Assembly (NCBI GenBank): GCA_017431825.1
Contig: JAFRKI010000016.1
Coordinates: 1-64,000 of the forward strand
Source: Erysipelotrichaceae bacterium
GTDB taxonomy: Bacteria > Bacillota_I > Bacilli_A > Erysipelotrichales > Erysipelotrichaceae
Direction of reading: 5' to 3'
DNA length: 64,000 bases
Made by a program: the position numbers and the translations under genes. The stretch's first letter is position 1. Each line of letters begins with the position of its first letter. This document shows positions 50,157-58,890 of this stretch, one piece after another. Below the pieces are notes generated by a model. It was given only the letters and a program-made list of their open reading frames with translations. It was not told the origin of the DNA and ran no database searches.

Positions 50157-50481
50157 GGAAAGAGGAGTAAGACTGGGGCCTCTGGCACTGCTTTTAAGCA
50201 TCGTGGCCATCGCCTTAAGCACACTGGCCATCCTGTCTTTCGCCAGTGCCAGAGCGGACATGATAATAGCCAGGCGTTTCGCCAATACGGTAAAGATCCG
50301 CTATCAGCTGGATAAGGAAGGACAGGAATACCGCAGTCAGAATGAAGGCGCTTATACATTCGAAACACAGATCGATGACTACATCCTGAACATGGAAAGA
50401 CTTGAAGGAAAGGAATACTATCACATCCAGAAAGTCTGGAACAACGACGAATCGATAAAAGATCTCTGGGAGGGCAACTGA
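50149..50481 (+). CDS. Small single-pass membrane protein of the pilus-like operon
   Basis: A 110-residue protein with a basic start (MIKERGVRLG), a long helix (PLALLLSIVAIALSTLAILS) and a short exported domain (EYRSQNEGAYTFETQIDDYI). It has no recognised motif. The helix and size fit a pilin-like or assembly subunit. It overlaps the previous gene by 8 bases, and the ATPase follows 1 base after its stop. Confidence 0.7.
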   Translation: MIKERGVRLGPLALLLSIVAIALSTLAILSFASARADMIIARRFANTVKIRYQLDKEGQEYRSQNEGAYTFETQIDDYILNMERLEGKEYYHIQKVWNNDESIKDLWEGN

Positions 50482-50482
50482 T

Positions 50483-51541
50483 ATGAACATAAACGAGATA
50501 CTTAATCAAGCCATAGAAAAGGAAGCCAGCGACATCTTCATCATCGCCGGACTTCCGGTGACCTATAAGTGCAAAGGCCTGCAGATAAGAGCCGAAGAAG
50601 AAAGACTGGTACCGGAGACCATCGAAGAACTGGTAAAGGAAATATATGACATCTCCAAAAGAGATCTGACCAATTTCAATAACGGCAACGACGACGACTT
50701 CTCCTTCTCCCTGAGCGGACTGGGAAGATTCAGAGTAAACGTCTTCCGTCAAAGAGGTTCCTTGGCAGCCGTCTTAAGAGTGATCAAATTCGGTCTGCCT
50801 GATCCTGAGGAACTGGAGATACCGGAAAGCGTGCTCTCCCTGGCCGACAACAAGAAGGGACTGGTGCTGGTCACCGGTGCTGCCGGTTCCGGCAAGTCCA
50901 CGACCCTGGCCTGCATGATCGACAGGATCAACAGATCAAGGAACTGCCATATCATCACCATGGAAGATCCGATCGAATACATACACAGACACGAAAAGGC
51001 CATCGTTACCCAGAGAGAAGTCTATGTGGATACGCCGGGTTATCTTGATTCCCTGCGTTCAGCTCTGAGGGAATCACCGGACGTCATCCTGCTGGGAGAA
51101 ATGAGAGACTATGAGACCATCTCCGCAGCCATTACCGCTGCCGAGACCGGTGTCCTGCTTTTCTCAACTCTGCATACATCAAGTGCCGCCAATACCATCA
51201 ACCGTATCATCGATGTCTTTCCGGCATCCCAGCAGCAGCAGGTCAAGATACAGCTGTCGCAGATGCTGAAAGGCATCATCTGCCAGCAGCTGGTAACGGG
51301 CAAGGACGGAAGACAGATAGCGGTCTTTGAAGTACTGAAGTCCACTCCGGCCATTCAGAACATGATCAGAGAAGGAAAGCTCCATCAGCTGGAAAGCACC
51401 ATGCAGCAGTCAGCGTCCGAAGGCATGTTTACCATGGACATGAGCCTGCTGAAGCTCTATAAGGAAGGCAGGATCGACAAGAACACGGCTCTGATATCCT
51501 GTAACAATTTTGAATTCGTAAGTAAGCGTCTGGAGGGTTAA
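50483..51541 (+). CDS. PilT/GspE-family filament ATPase
   Basis: A 352-residue hexameric secretion ATPase. The N-terminal half has the PilT-type domain (EKEASDIFIIAGLPVTYKCK). The C-terminal half has the Walker A VLVTGAAGSGKSTTLACMID, the Asp box in ITMEDPIEYIHRHEKAIVTQ, a Walker B/AIRNLIRE-like region in LRESPDVILLGEMRDYETIS, and the His box in GVLLFSTLHTSSAANTINRI. Length and the LGEMRD motif fit PilT or ComGA-type enzymes. It is the only filament ATPase in the operon, so it may serve assembly, retraction or both. It lies 1 base after the preceding gene and 1 base before the BTAD gene. Confidence 0.9.
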   Translation: MNINEILNQAIEKEASDIFIIAGLPVTYKCKGLQIRAEEERLVPETIEELVKEIYDISKRDLTNFNNGNDDDFSFSLSGLGRFRVNVFRQRGSLAAVLRVIKFGLPDPEELEIPESVLSLADNKKGLVLVTGAAGSGKSTTLACMIDRINRSRNCHIITMEDPIEYIHRHEKAIVTQREVYVDTPGYLDSLRSALRESPDVILLGEMRDYETISAAITAAETGVLLFSTLHTSSAANTINRIIDVFPASQQQQVKIQLSQMLKGIICQQLVTGKDGRQIAVFEVLKSTPAIQNMIREGKLHQLESTMQQSASEGMFTMDMSLLKLYKEGRIDKNTALISCNNFEFVSKRLEG

Positions 51542-51542
51542 G

Positions 51543-52739
51543 ATGTCAAACAAACAGGAAGCTGAAAAACTGATCGTAAAGACCTTCGGTAATTTCTCCC
51601 TGAGTTACAAGGGTCAGGTTATAACCGGCAAGAACAAGAACAGTGAATCACAGTTCTCATCCTTGATGCAGATACTCCTGCATGCCGGGGAAAAGGGCGT
51701 CGAAAGGGAACTGCTGGAAGAATCGCTGTTCAAGAACAGGGATCTCCACAACATCCACCACACGACCCAGAGTGTCATCTACAATGCCAAGAAAAGACTG
51801 AAGGAATACGATCTGCCTGACGTCAACTACATCTATCAGCGTAACGGCGTCTATTACTGGACCGATAAGATACCGGTGGAAGAGGATGCCAGACTCTTCG
51901 AAGAGTACGTCGTCGAAGCCCGAAGCATCAGGGAAGATGAAGAAAGCATACCGGTCTATATGAAGGCCATCCATCTCTATAAGGGCGACTTCCTCGATTC
52001 CCAGCTGTCCACATCCTGGATAGCCAGGGAGAACTGGCGCTACCGCAGCATCTTTACGGAAGCGGTAAGAGAATGTGCGGCCCGCTTAAGAAGGAACGAC
52101 GAATACGAGATGCTGGTGGACTTAGGCAACTATGCCACTCAGGTCCAGCCGTTCAGCGACTGGGAAACGCTGACCATGGAAGGCTACGTCTTCCTTAAAA
52201 GATACAAGGAAGCCGAAGACCTCTATGCCAGGACCATCGATCTTTATCTTGAAGAACAGGGCATCCGTCCAAGCAGCAAGATGAACGATCTGATAAACAA
52301 GCTCGGTGAACAGCTGGAGTTCCCGCACGAAATGCTGGAAGACATCCAAGACCGCTTATCCGAAGAAGGTGAAGACCTGGGCGGTTATGTCTGTTCCTAT
52401 CCGGTCTTCGTAGGCATCTATCAGAGCATATCCCGCTTCCTCGAAAGAAGCGGCACTCCGGTATTCCTGATGCTGTGCTCGATCGTGGATTCCAAGGGCA
52501 ACGTCCTGGGTGAAGGCAAGAAGCTCAATGAGCTCAGCGAACGGCTGGGCGATGCCATCCAGAAATCCGTCCGTCGTTCGGATATCATAAACAAATATTC
52601 CAAATCCCAGTATCTGATATTGCTGACCAATACCACCAGAAAGAACTGTGAGATAGTCCAGAAACGTATCAACAAGTCCTTCATGATAAACCGTCAAAGG
52701 ATACACGTGAAGTACTACGTCAATAACGTACTGTTATAA
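51543..52739 (+). CDS. BTAD-domain protein with a degenerate GGDEF domain
   Basis: A 398-residue regulator-like protein. Residues 10-105 are a winged-helix OmpR/PhoB-type region (LIVKTFGNFSLSYKGQVI, ELLEESLFKNRD) and residues 110-255 the BTAD helical repeats (RLFEEYVVEARSIREDEESI, YKGDFLDSQLSTSWIARENW). Residues 270-398 resemble a GGDEF fold without its motif (SVRRSDIINKYSKSQYLILL, where R-x-G-D-E-F would be). It could bind DNA, and the inactive GGDEF part might sense c-di-GMP or partners. It starts 1 base after the ATPase stop and ends 20 bases before the REC-EAL gene. Confidence 0.8.
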   Translation: MSNKQEAEKLIVKTFGNFSLSYKGQVITGKNKNSESQFSSLMQILLHAGEKGVERELLEESLFKNRDLHNIHHTTQSVIYNAKKRLKEYDLPDVNYIYQRNGVYYWTDKIPVEEDARLFEEYVVEARSIREDEESIPVYMKAIHLYKGDFLDSQLSTSWIARENWRYRSIFTEAVRECAARLRRNDEYEMLVDLGNYATQVQPFSDWETLTMEGYVFLKRYKEAEDLYARTIDLYLEEQGIRPSSKMNDLINKLGEQLEFPHEMLEDIQDRLSEEGEDLGGYVCSYPVFVGIYQSISRFLERSGTPVFLMLCSIVDSKGNVLGEGKKLNELSERLGDAIQKSVRRSDIINKYSKSQYLILLTNTTRKNCEIVQKRINKSFMINRQRIHVKYYVNNVLL

Positions 52740-52759
52740 CGATAGATAGGAACGAACAA

Positions 52760-54448
52760 ATGCTGAAAGAACTCAACGAAAGCGCCAGAAAACGAAGGAT
52801 ACTGGTAGTAGAAGATGAAGCCATCAACCGTCTGATGCTGGGCAACATCATATCCAAGAACTATGATGTCGTCTATGCCTGCAACGGGCAGGAAGCATTG
52901 GGCATACTAAATGAAGAAAAGGATACGCTGTCTTTGATCCTTTTGGATCTCCTGATGCCGGTAATGGACGGCTTCACCTTCATGGGCGAGATCAGAAAGG
53001 ACGAACAGCTGAAGAAGATACCGGTAGTCGTCCTGACGTCGGAAGAAGACGCGGAAGTCGACTCCATACGTCTGGGAGCCATGGACTTCATCCGTAAGCC
53101 CTACAACAATCCGGAAGTCATCCTGGCCAGAGTCGAAAGGATCATCGAACTGTTTGAAGACAGACAGCTCATCAATAGAGTCGAATATGACGAGACCGGT
53201 CTTCTGACCAGAGATTTCTTCATCGAGTACGTCCAGCAGATGGACAGCATCGACAAAGAGGACAGGGATCTGATAGCCGTCAACATCGGCAGGTTCTCGC
53301 TGATAAACGAGATCTACGGAAGAAAGCAGGGCGATAAGATCTTAAGGATAACAGCCGATGCCCTGAAGGACTTCCTTGCGGAACATCAGGGACTGGCCTG
53401 TCATCTTGATGCCGACCAGTTCTTCCTTTACTGCCGGAAACTGGAGAATACCGATGATCTCCTGAAGATCGAAAATGACGTATCGGTAAACGGAGAGATA
53501 CCGAATACCAGACTGCGTTTCGGTATCCTAAGAGACAGCAGTAAGGAAACTGAGACCGAGAAACGGATGAACTCCGCTGTCTTTGCGTGCAATACCCTGA
53601 GGAATAACTTCAGTAAGAATATCGCCTTCTATGACCAGAAGCTGCATGATGATGAGATCATGGCCGACAGGCTTTTGGGCGACATGGACAGAGCTCTGGC
53701 TGAGAGGGAATTCAAGGTCTATCTGCAGCCGAAGTTCGATATCAGAGGCGACAAACCGCACATAGTTGCTGCCGAGGCCCTGGCCCGCTGGAAACACGGC
53801 AAACTGGGCATGATATCACCGGGACAGTTCATACCTTTATTTGAAAAGAACGGTCTGGTAAGAAAGCTCGATTACTGCATCTTTGAAGAGACGGCCCGCA
53901 TCATCCGGGAATGGAAAGAGAAATACGGCTGCGCCATACCGGTATCGGTAAACATCAGCCGGGTCGATCTTTACGATAAGAGTCTTAAGGAGAAACTGCT
54001 GGAGATCATCGCCAGGAACGGTCTGGAGATAAAGGACATCAACCTGGAAGTCACGGAAAGCGTCTATATGGACGATGACGATGACATCATCAAGAGGATC
54101 GCCGACTTACGGGATACGGGATTCGACATCGAGATGGATGATTTCGGTGCCGGTTTCTCCAGTCTCAATATGCTTTACAGCATGCCTATCGATGCCCTGA
54201 AGCTGGATATGAAGTTTGCCAGGACCATCGATACCGACAGGAAACAGTACTATGTCGTAAAGTGCATCGTCGACTTTGCCGGGTATCTGGGAGTAAAGAC
54301 CATCTGTGAAGGTGTTGAAAACAAGGAACAGTATGAAGCCATGAAACAGGCTGGATGTGATCTGGTACAGGGTTACTACTTCTCCAAGCCTTTACCGGAG
54401 GAAGAGTTTGAAACATATATTAAGGAACTTAAGGAGGGATTATGCTGA
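52760..54448 (+). CDS. Response regulator with degenerate GGDEF and EAL domains
   Basis: A 562-residue regulator. Residues 10-125 form a receiver domain (ILVVEDEAINRLMLGNIISK, phosphoacceptor Asp in LILLDLLMPVMDGF, Lys in FIRKPYNN). Residues 140-290 form a GGDEF fold whose motif is lost (LDADQF), and residues 300-560 an EAL domain with AEALARW, VNISRVDL, LEVTESVYMD, MDDFGAGFSS, ALKLDMKF, CEGVEN and QGYYFSKPL. The EAL catalytic residues are intact, so it should hydrolyse c-di-GMP to pGpG, with phosphorylation adjusting activity. It precedes and overlaps the Hpt gene. Confidence 0.93.
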   Translation: MLKELNESARKRRILVVEDEAINRLMLGNIISKNYDVVYACNGQEALGILNEEKDTLSLILLDLLMPVMDGFTFMGEIRKDEQLKKIPVVVLTSEEDAEVDSIRLGAMDFIRKPYNNPEVILARVERIIELFEDRQLINRVEYDETGLLTRDFFIEYVQQMDSIDKEDRDLIAVNIGRFSLINEIYGRKQGDKILRITADALKDFLAEHQGLACHLDADQFFLYCRKLENTDDLLKIENDVSVNGEIPNTRLRFGILRDSSKETETEKRMNSAVFACNTLRNNFSKNIAFYDQKLHDDEIMADRLLGDMDRALAEREFKVYLQPKFDIRGDKPHIVAAEALARWKHGKLGMISPGQFIPLFEKNGLVRKLDYCIFEETARIIREWKEKYGCAIPVSVNISRVDLYDKSLKEKLLEIIARNGLEIKDINLEVTESVYMDDDDDIIKRIADLRDTGFDIEMDDFGAGFSSLNMLYSMPIDALKLDMKFARTIDTDRKQYYVVKCIVDFAGYLGVKTICEGVENKEQYEAMKQAGCDLVQGYYFSKPLPEEEFETYIKELKEGLC

Positions 54449-54786
54449 GTATTGAAAATCTTAAGGAATACGGTGCTGACGTTGAAGAAGGTCTGACCCG
54501 CTGCTACAACAATGAGGAATTCTACCTGAAACTGGTAGCCATGATACTGGATGAACCGTCTTTCGGAGCGCTGAAGAAAGCCATCGAGGACAACGACCTC
54601 ACTGCGGCATTTGAAGCAGCTCACGGCTTAAAGGGCGTGACTGCCAATCTGGCTCTTTCGCCTTTAAGGGATCCGGTCATCGAGATCACGGAGCTTTTAA
54701 GAAGCAGAACGGAAATGGATTATGGTCCTTTGATGACAAGGATCGATGAAGCATATAAAAGACTGGAGGAACTTATCAGGGAATAA
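54442..54786 (+). CDS. Histidine phosphotransfer (Hpt) protein
   Basis: A 114-residue all-helical phosphotransfer protein. The phosphorylated His is in AAFEAAHGLKGVTANLALSP (H-x-L-K-G). It opens LSIENLKEYGADVEEGLTRC and ends with a charged helix. It overlaps the REC-EAL gene by 7 bases, so the two are coupled and probable phospho-partners. No hybrid histidine kinase is in the window, so the signal source is encoded elsewhere. Confidence 0.9.
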   Translation: MLSIENLKEYGADVEEGLTRCYNNEEFYLKLVAMILDEPSFGALKKAIEDNDLTAAFEAAHGLKGVTANLALSPLRDPVIEITELLRSRTEMDYGPLMTRIDEAYKRLEELIRE

Positions 54787-54848
54787 GAATACCCTTTTGA
54801 TCGCTGGTTTTTGATGGATGTATTGATTCTTTTTCCCTTAAATTAAGA

Positions 54849-55688
54849 ATGATGAAGAATAGAAGAGAAATCAGATATGGCGGCATATTCCTGTTCAGCA
54901 TCCTGGCAACGATATTCTTCTGCCTGGCCCTGCTGCTGGTAAACAGATACATATTCATTTCAGTGGAAAAGGGCTATGAATTCGCCAATCTTCTGCAGAT
55001 ACAGATAGTGATCGTCGTGATCCTGATGATCTTTCTTATTGCCATGGGCCTTTTCAACTATTTTCTGATCGCCCGCCCGCTGTTTCAGATGACCAGGGAA
55101 CTGCACAATCATCAGAAGCTGACCCTGCGCGGTTCGGAAGAGCTGTGTGATTTGGGCCGGACCTATAACCGCATGTATACCCAGATCACGGAAGAGCGGA
55201 ACAGTCTTTCCTTTGAAGCCAACCACGATACGCTGACCGGTCTGTACAACCGTAAGGTCTTTGAAGAGGTCAGAGACGATACCAACATGAGCAATTACAC
55301 CATGATCGTCCTGGATATCGACATGTTCAAAGACTTTAACGACAGATACGGACATGATGTGGGCGACAAGATACTGCAGAAGATGGGTAAGGTCCTGCAG
55401 TCCAACTTCCGTAGCAACGATTATCCTTGCCGGATAGGCGGTGACGAGTTCGCGGTCATCGTCGTCAAGACCGATGAGTCCTTCAAGGATCTTATCCTCA
55501 GCAAGATCGACAGCATCAAGCAGAGCATGGCCGATACTTCCGACGGTCTGCCGGAAGTCACCGTAAGTACGGGCGTTGCCTTCTTCACAGCCGGCGATGG
55601 AGATGTCTATAAACAGGCTGACGAAGCCCTGTATCAAAGCAAGGCCAAAGGCAACAACGAAGTCACATTCTATAAGAAACCTGACTAG
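54849..55688 (+). CDS. Membrane diguanylate cyclase (GGDEF)
   Basis: A 279-residue protein with two N-terminal helices (YGGIFLFSILATIFFCLALL and IQIVIVVILMIFLIAMGLF), a short HAMP-like linker, and a GGDEF domain (NHDTLTGLYNRKVFEEV, LDIDMFKDFNDRYGHDVGDK, CRIGGDEFAVIV). The RSND that sits five residues before GGDEF is a canonical product-inhibition I-site. It therefore makes c-di-GMP at the membrane, opposing the EAL protein encoded just upstream. The second Met (54852) is an alternative start. No ribosome site is clear. Confidence 0.9.
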   Translation: MMKNRREIRYGGIFLFSILATIFFCLALLLVNRYIFISVEKGYEFANLLQIQIVIVVILMIFLIAMGLFNYFLIARPLFQMTRELHNHQKLTLRGSEELCDLGRTYNRMYTQITEERNSLSFEANHDTLTGLYNRKVFEEVRDDTNMSNYTMIVLDIDMFKDFNDRYGHDVGDKILQKMGKVLQSNFRSNDYPCRIGGDEFAVIVVKTDESFKDLILSKIDSIKQSMADTSDGLPEVTVSTGVAFFTAGDGDVYKQADEALYQSKAKGNNEVTFYKKPD

Positions 55689-55707
55689 ACAGTCAGGTTT
55701 CTTTTTT
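55677..55707 (+). terminator. Rho-independent terminator ending the c-di-GMP cassette
   Basis: AAACCTGACT (55677-55686) pairs perfectly with AGTCAGGTTT (55691-55700) around AGAC, followed by C and a T-run. It overlaps the diguanylate cyclase stop codon. Confidence 0.92.
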
Positions 55708-55724
55708 AATTATTCAATGATCGT

Positions 55725-56855
55725 TTATACTTCGATATTACGGTAAAGTACCGTGCCTTCCTTGACGGTCGCCATCGGCATGAAGAGCTTATCGACGTGA
55801 AGCTCTTCCTTGTTGGTATCGGTCAGGATACGCGGCTCTTCACTGATACGCATGATGGCCAGATCGCCTTTGGCTCCTTTCCTGATGGTTCCGATCCGGT
55901 TTTCCATTCCCATGATCCGGGCCGGAGCGACAGTGACCTTTTCGATGACTTCTTCCATCGACAGGCCTAAAGCCATGAATACGGACATCATGTACGGAAG
56001 TGAGAACATCGGTCTTTCATAAGCGTTGAAGGAGACGATATCCGTGCCGATGAAGTCCGGTTTCAGGCCCTGTTCGAGCTGGGCTCTGATCATTCTGAAG
56101 GAATAGCTGTTGCGTCCTCCGGCTCCGTCAAAAAGGACACCTCTTTCCTTGGCCTTAAGGATCTCAGGATCCAGTACGCCGTTTTCATCGAGGAAGTTAT
56201 GGCCTTTTGACTGATGCATATGGACCCAGACGTCGCCTTTTCTCATCAGTCCGGCTATCTCGCTTACCGGTATCGGTGAATCCTTGACGTGGACCGCAAC
56301 GTGCAGGCCGAGGTCTCCGGCTATTTCGATAGCTCTTTCAAGAGGCCTGGTGCCCCATACGCTGAGATTGTCTATGCCCAGACGTACCTTTATGCCAACG
56401 ATGTTTTCCTTATACTTTTCATAGCAGCGCTTTATGCAGGCTTCATCCATCCGGTCGGGATCGAAGTTCTCGAAGAACTTCTCCGCAATGATGCCGGTCG
56501 GTGAGGCGCTGAGATAAGCCTTGATCGTCATCTGGCTGTGGTCGATGACGTTCTTGCGGAAATCGTGAAAGTTCACATAACCGGTGCTTCCGTAATCCAT
56601 GGCCGAGGTGATGCCGTTAGGTATCAGGATGAGATCGGACTGAATGCCGAGATCGGTAGCCCCATAGTAACAGTGACAGTGATTCTCGATAAGACCCGGG
56701 AAGACATAAAGACCTTCAGCATCTATGACCTGAGCCTTGGGGTCGACTTCATCCTTATCGCAGAACTGACCTTCATGGATATAGAGGTCCTTTACTTCGT
56801 CGGTTTTGGTGCTTGGATCGAATACATGTCCGTTTTTGATTACCAGATCGTACAT
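55725..56855 (-). CDS. Amidohydrolase (EF_0837/AHA_3915-like metallohydrolase)
   Basis: A 376-residue metal-dependent hydrolase. VINGH-type opening (YDLVIKNGHVFDPST), VFPGLIENHCHCYYG with the metal-binding H-x-H, NIVGIKVRLGIDNLSV with a carboxylated-Lys position, HVAVHVKDSP and WVHMHQSKGHNFL (later His), and KPDFIGTDIVSFNAY (Asp) fit the deacetylase/dihydroorotase-like branch. It is last in an operon with guaD and xpt, so a purine-breakdown or related amide substrate is likely. The exact reaction is unknown. It begins 11 bases after the xpt stop. Confidence 0.82.
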   Translation of the reverse strand: MYDLVIKNGHVFDPSTKTDEVKDLYIHEGQFCDKDEVDPKAQVIDAEGLYVFPGLIENHCHCYYGATDLGIQSDLILIPNGITSAMDYGSTGYVNFHDFRKNVIDHSQMTIKAYLSASPTGIIAEKFFENFDPDRMDEACIKRCYEKYKENIVGIKVRLGIDNLSVWGTRPLERAIEIAGDLGLHVAVHVKDSPIPVSEIAGLMRKGDVWVHMHQSKGHNFLDENGVLDPEILKAKERGVLFDGAGGRNSYSFRMIRAQLEQGLKPDFIGTDIVSFNAYERPMFSLPYMMSVFMALGLSMEEVIEKVTVAPARIMGMENRIGTIRKGAKGDLAIMRISEEPRILTDTNKEELHVDKLFMPMATVKEGTVLYRNIEV

Positions 56856-56866
56856 AGCTTTCTCCT

Positions 56867-57454
56867 TTATTTATAATCGTCTTCGAATTCTATTCCGCCT
56901 TCATCGTTCATCGATGCGACGACGGCGATGCTTTCAACGTGATATCCCAGATCTCTTAGATGTTTGCCTCCGGGCTGGAAGCCTTTCTCGACACAGATGC
57001 CGATGCCGGCTACCTGAGCCCCTGCCTGACGGCATATTTCCAGCATGCCTTTGGTAGCCTCTCCTTTGGCCAGGAAATCATCGATGATCAGGACCTTGTC
57101 GTCCTTACTGATGAAGTCTCTGACTACCGTTACCGCAAACTCGTTGCTGTAGGTGTAGGACTTGACGTTTGCCACATAGAGGTTCTGGTCGCCGAGATTC
57201 GAGCTCTTGGCCTTTTTCGCAAAGATCAGCGGTACCTTAAAGCGGTAAGCGGTCATGACGGCCGGAGGTATTCCCGAAGCTTCCAGAGTCATGACCTTGG
57301 TGACTTCTTCGTCCCTGAAACGCTCATAGAATTCGTTGCCTATCCATTCCAGCAGTTCGATATCCACCAGATGATTAAGGAAGCCGTCGACTTTCAGGAC
57401 CTCTCCCGGAAGCACTCTTCCTTCATTCTTTATCTTTTCTATAAGTCTGTTCAT
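56867..57454 (-). CDS. xpt: Xanthine phosphoribosyltransferase
   Basis: A 195-residue enzyme converting xanthine plus PRPP to XMP. INRLIEKIKNEGRVLPGEVL, FLNHLVDIELLEWIG and VMTLEASGIPPAVMTAYRF are characteristic, and VLIIDDFLAKGEATKGMLEI holds the PRPP-binding motif. It sits between guaD (guanine to xanthine) and an amidohydrolase, so together they salvage guanine through xanthine. Confidence 0.95.
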   Translation of the reverse strand: MNRLIEKIKNEGRVLPGEVLKVDGFLNHLVDIELLEWIGNEFYERFRDEEVTKVMTLEASGIPPAVMTAYRFKVPLIFAKKAKSSNLGDQNLYVANVKSYTYSNEFAVTVVRDFISKDDKVLIIDDFLAKGEATKGMLEICRQAGAQVAGIGICVEKGFQPGGKHLRDLGYHVESIAVVASMNDEGGIEFEDDYK

Positions 57455-57462
57455 GAGTCCTC

Positions 57463-58758
57463 CTACAGTTTCTTTATGCGTTCATATATCTCGTCAGGAT
57501 CGATAAGCCTGCCGTCCAGATAACGGGCTTTGATGTTGCGGTCGTCTCCGGCATAGCAGAATCTTTCCAGGGCTTCTTCGGTCTCTACCGTATATCCTTC
57601 ATCCTGCATGTCGTCGATCACCAGAGCATTGAATGCATAGCCCTTTTCGAGCTTTCCGGTCCTGCCGAAGACTTCTCCTCCGGCTGCGGTAGCCAGATAG
57701 AAGGCGTTTTTGAAAGTAATGCGTTTATAGTCTTCTTCATAGAATTCCTTCATCTTGGACAGCTGAACGCTTCTGGCGATCTGCCGGTAGATGCCTGCGA
57801 AGTGACCGCCGCCGATATCCGATCCCAAAGCGATCTTCAGATCTTTAGCACGCAGATCCGATACCGGCATGATACCGGCTGTGATATTGGTGGTGGAATC
57901 AGGGCAGTGAACGGATACCGCATCGTATTTTCTGAGCAGTCTTTCTTCGACTTCACCAGGGAAGATGACGTGTGCGAAGATCTTGGGACCGCTGCCTGCC
58001 ATCAGGCCGGTCTGTTCATAGATGTCGCCGTCTGAAAGATACTGTGGATAACACTCTTTCGCAAAGGCTGCTTCCGCCCTGGATTCGACCAGATGAGTAT
58101 GCAGTCCGACATCGTATTCCTCAACTATTCTTCCGAGGCCTTTAAGCAGCTTTTCGGAACAGGTCGGCGCAAAACGCGGGATGACGATAGGCTTCACATG
58201 CGGATAAAGGTCAAGGTGTTCGGCAATGAACCTTTCGGTATCTTCAATGGATCTTTCCGTTTCTTCTACATAGTAATCGGGAGAATTCTGATCCATATTG
58301 ATCTTGCCGCTGTACGCATACATGCCGCTTTCACCCAGCATCCTGAAGAACAGATCACAGGAATCATAGTGGATCGTCGTAAAGAATGCCGCATGCATGG
58401 TGCCCTGTCTCAGGAGGTCCCTTATCAGCTGCGGATAGATCTTCCTTGCGTATCCGATATCCCTGAAGCCGGCTTCCTGCGGAAAGGTGTAGTTATTCAG
58501 CCAGTCGAACAGAAGGGAATCCATACCAACACCTCTTTCCACATACTGCGAGGCATGGATATGCAGATCCGAGAAAGCAGGGATCATTATCATGTTTCCG
58601 TAATCGGTCAGTTTCTCCTCTTTATATTCGTCAGGAAGGTCGCTGCCTACATACTCGACGATTCCGTCTCTTTCGGCAAGATATGCGTTCTTAAAGACGT
58701 TCAGTTCGTCATAGTTCTTTGATGTGATTATATTGGCTTTGTATACGTTAAGGGACAT
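57463..58758 (-). CDS. guaD: Guanine deaminase
   Basis: A 431-residue zinc amidohydrolase converting guanine to xanthine. IPAFSDLHIHASQYVERGVG has the first H-x-H, FAPTCSEKLLKGLGRIVEEY and VGLHTHLVESRAEA the middle His, AHVIFPGEVEERLL the next His, and LKIALGSDIGGGHFAGIYRQ the catalytic Asp. YTFPQEAGFRD is a guanine-deaminase-specific stretch. It is first in the guaD-xpt operon. AAAGGAG precedes the ATG. The leader is short and shows no purine riboswitch. Confidence 0.92.
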   Translation of the reverse strand: MSLNVYKANIITSKNYDELNVFKNAYLAERDGIVEYVGSDLPDEYKEEKLTDYGNMIMIPAFSDLHIHASQYVERGVGMDSLLFDWLNNYTFPQEAGFRDIGYARKIYPQLIRDLLRQGTMHAAFFTTIHYDSCDLFFRMLGESGMYAYSGKINMDQNSPDYYVEETERSIEDTERFIAEHLDLYPHVKPIVIPRFAPTCSEKLLKGLGRIVEEYDVGLHTHLVESRAEAAFAKECYPQYLSDGDIYEQTGLMAGSGPKIFAHVIFPGEVEERLLRKYDAVSVHCPDSTTNITAGIMPVSDLRAKDLKIALGSDIGGGHFAGIYRQIARSVQLSKMKEFYEEDYKRITFKNAFYLATAAGGEVFGRTGKLEKGYAFNALVIDDMQDEGYTVETEEALERFCYAGDDRNIKARYLDGRLIDPDEIYERIKKL

Positions 58759-58780
58759 GCCGTTCTCCTTTGATATGTTT

Positions 58781-58786
58781 ATTATA
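58781..58786 (-). promoter_or_regulatory. -10 box of the guaD operon
   Basis: On the minus strand TATAAT lies 22 bases before the guaD ATG, leaving a leader of about 16 bases that contains AAAGGAG. The -35 match is weak. The 150-base gap upstream also holds the cysE terminator. Confidence 0.45.
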
Positions 58787-58842
58787 TCTTTATTGGCTCC
58801 TTATTAATTATCAATCGGACGGCAGAAACCTGCGGTTATATG

Positions 58843-58866
58843 AAAAAGCCCCCTTTATGGGAGCTT
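58843..58866 (-). terminator. Rho-independent terminator of the cysK-cysE operon
   Basis: On the minus strand AAGCTCCC and GGGGGCTT pair with one mismatch around ATAAA, followed by TTTTT. It is 25 bases after the cysE stop. Confidence 0.8.
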
Positions 58867-58890
58867 AAGTAAGGGAAATCTAGCGTATCA

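Noticed and set aside
58759..58842. Possible purine riboswitch before guaD (minus-strand GGTTTCTGCC resembles part of the aptamer)
   Set aside because: The two hairpins of the aptamer are missing, and the probable promoter lies only about 22 bases from the start codon, downstream of this sequence.
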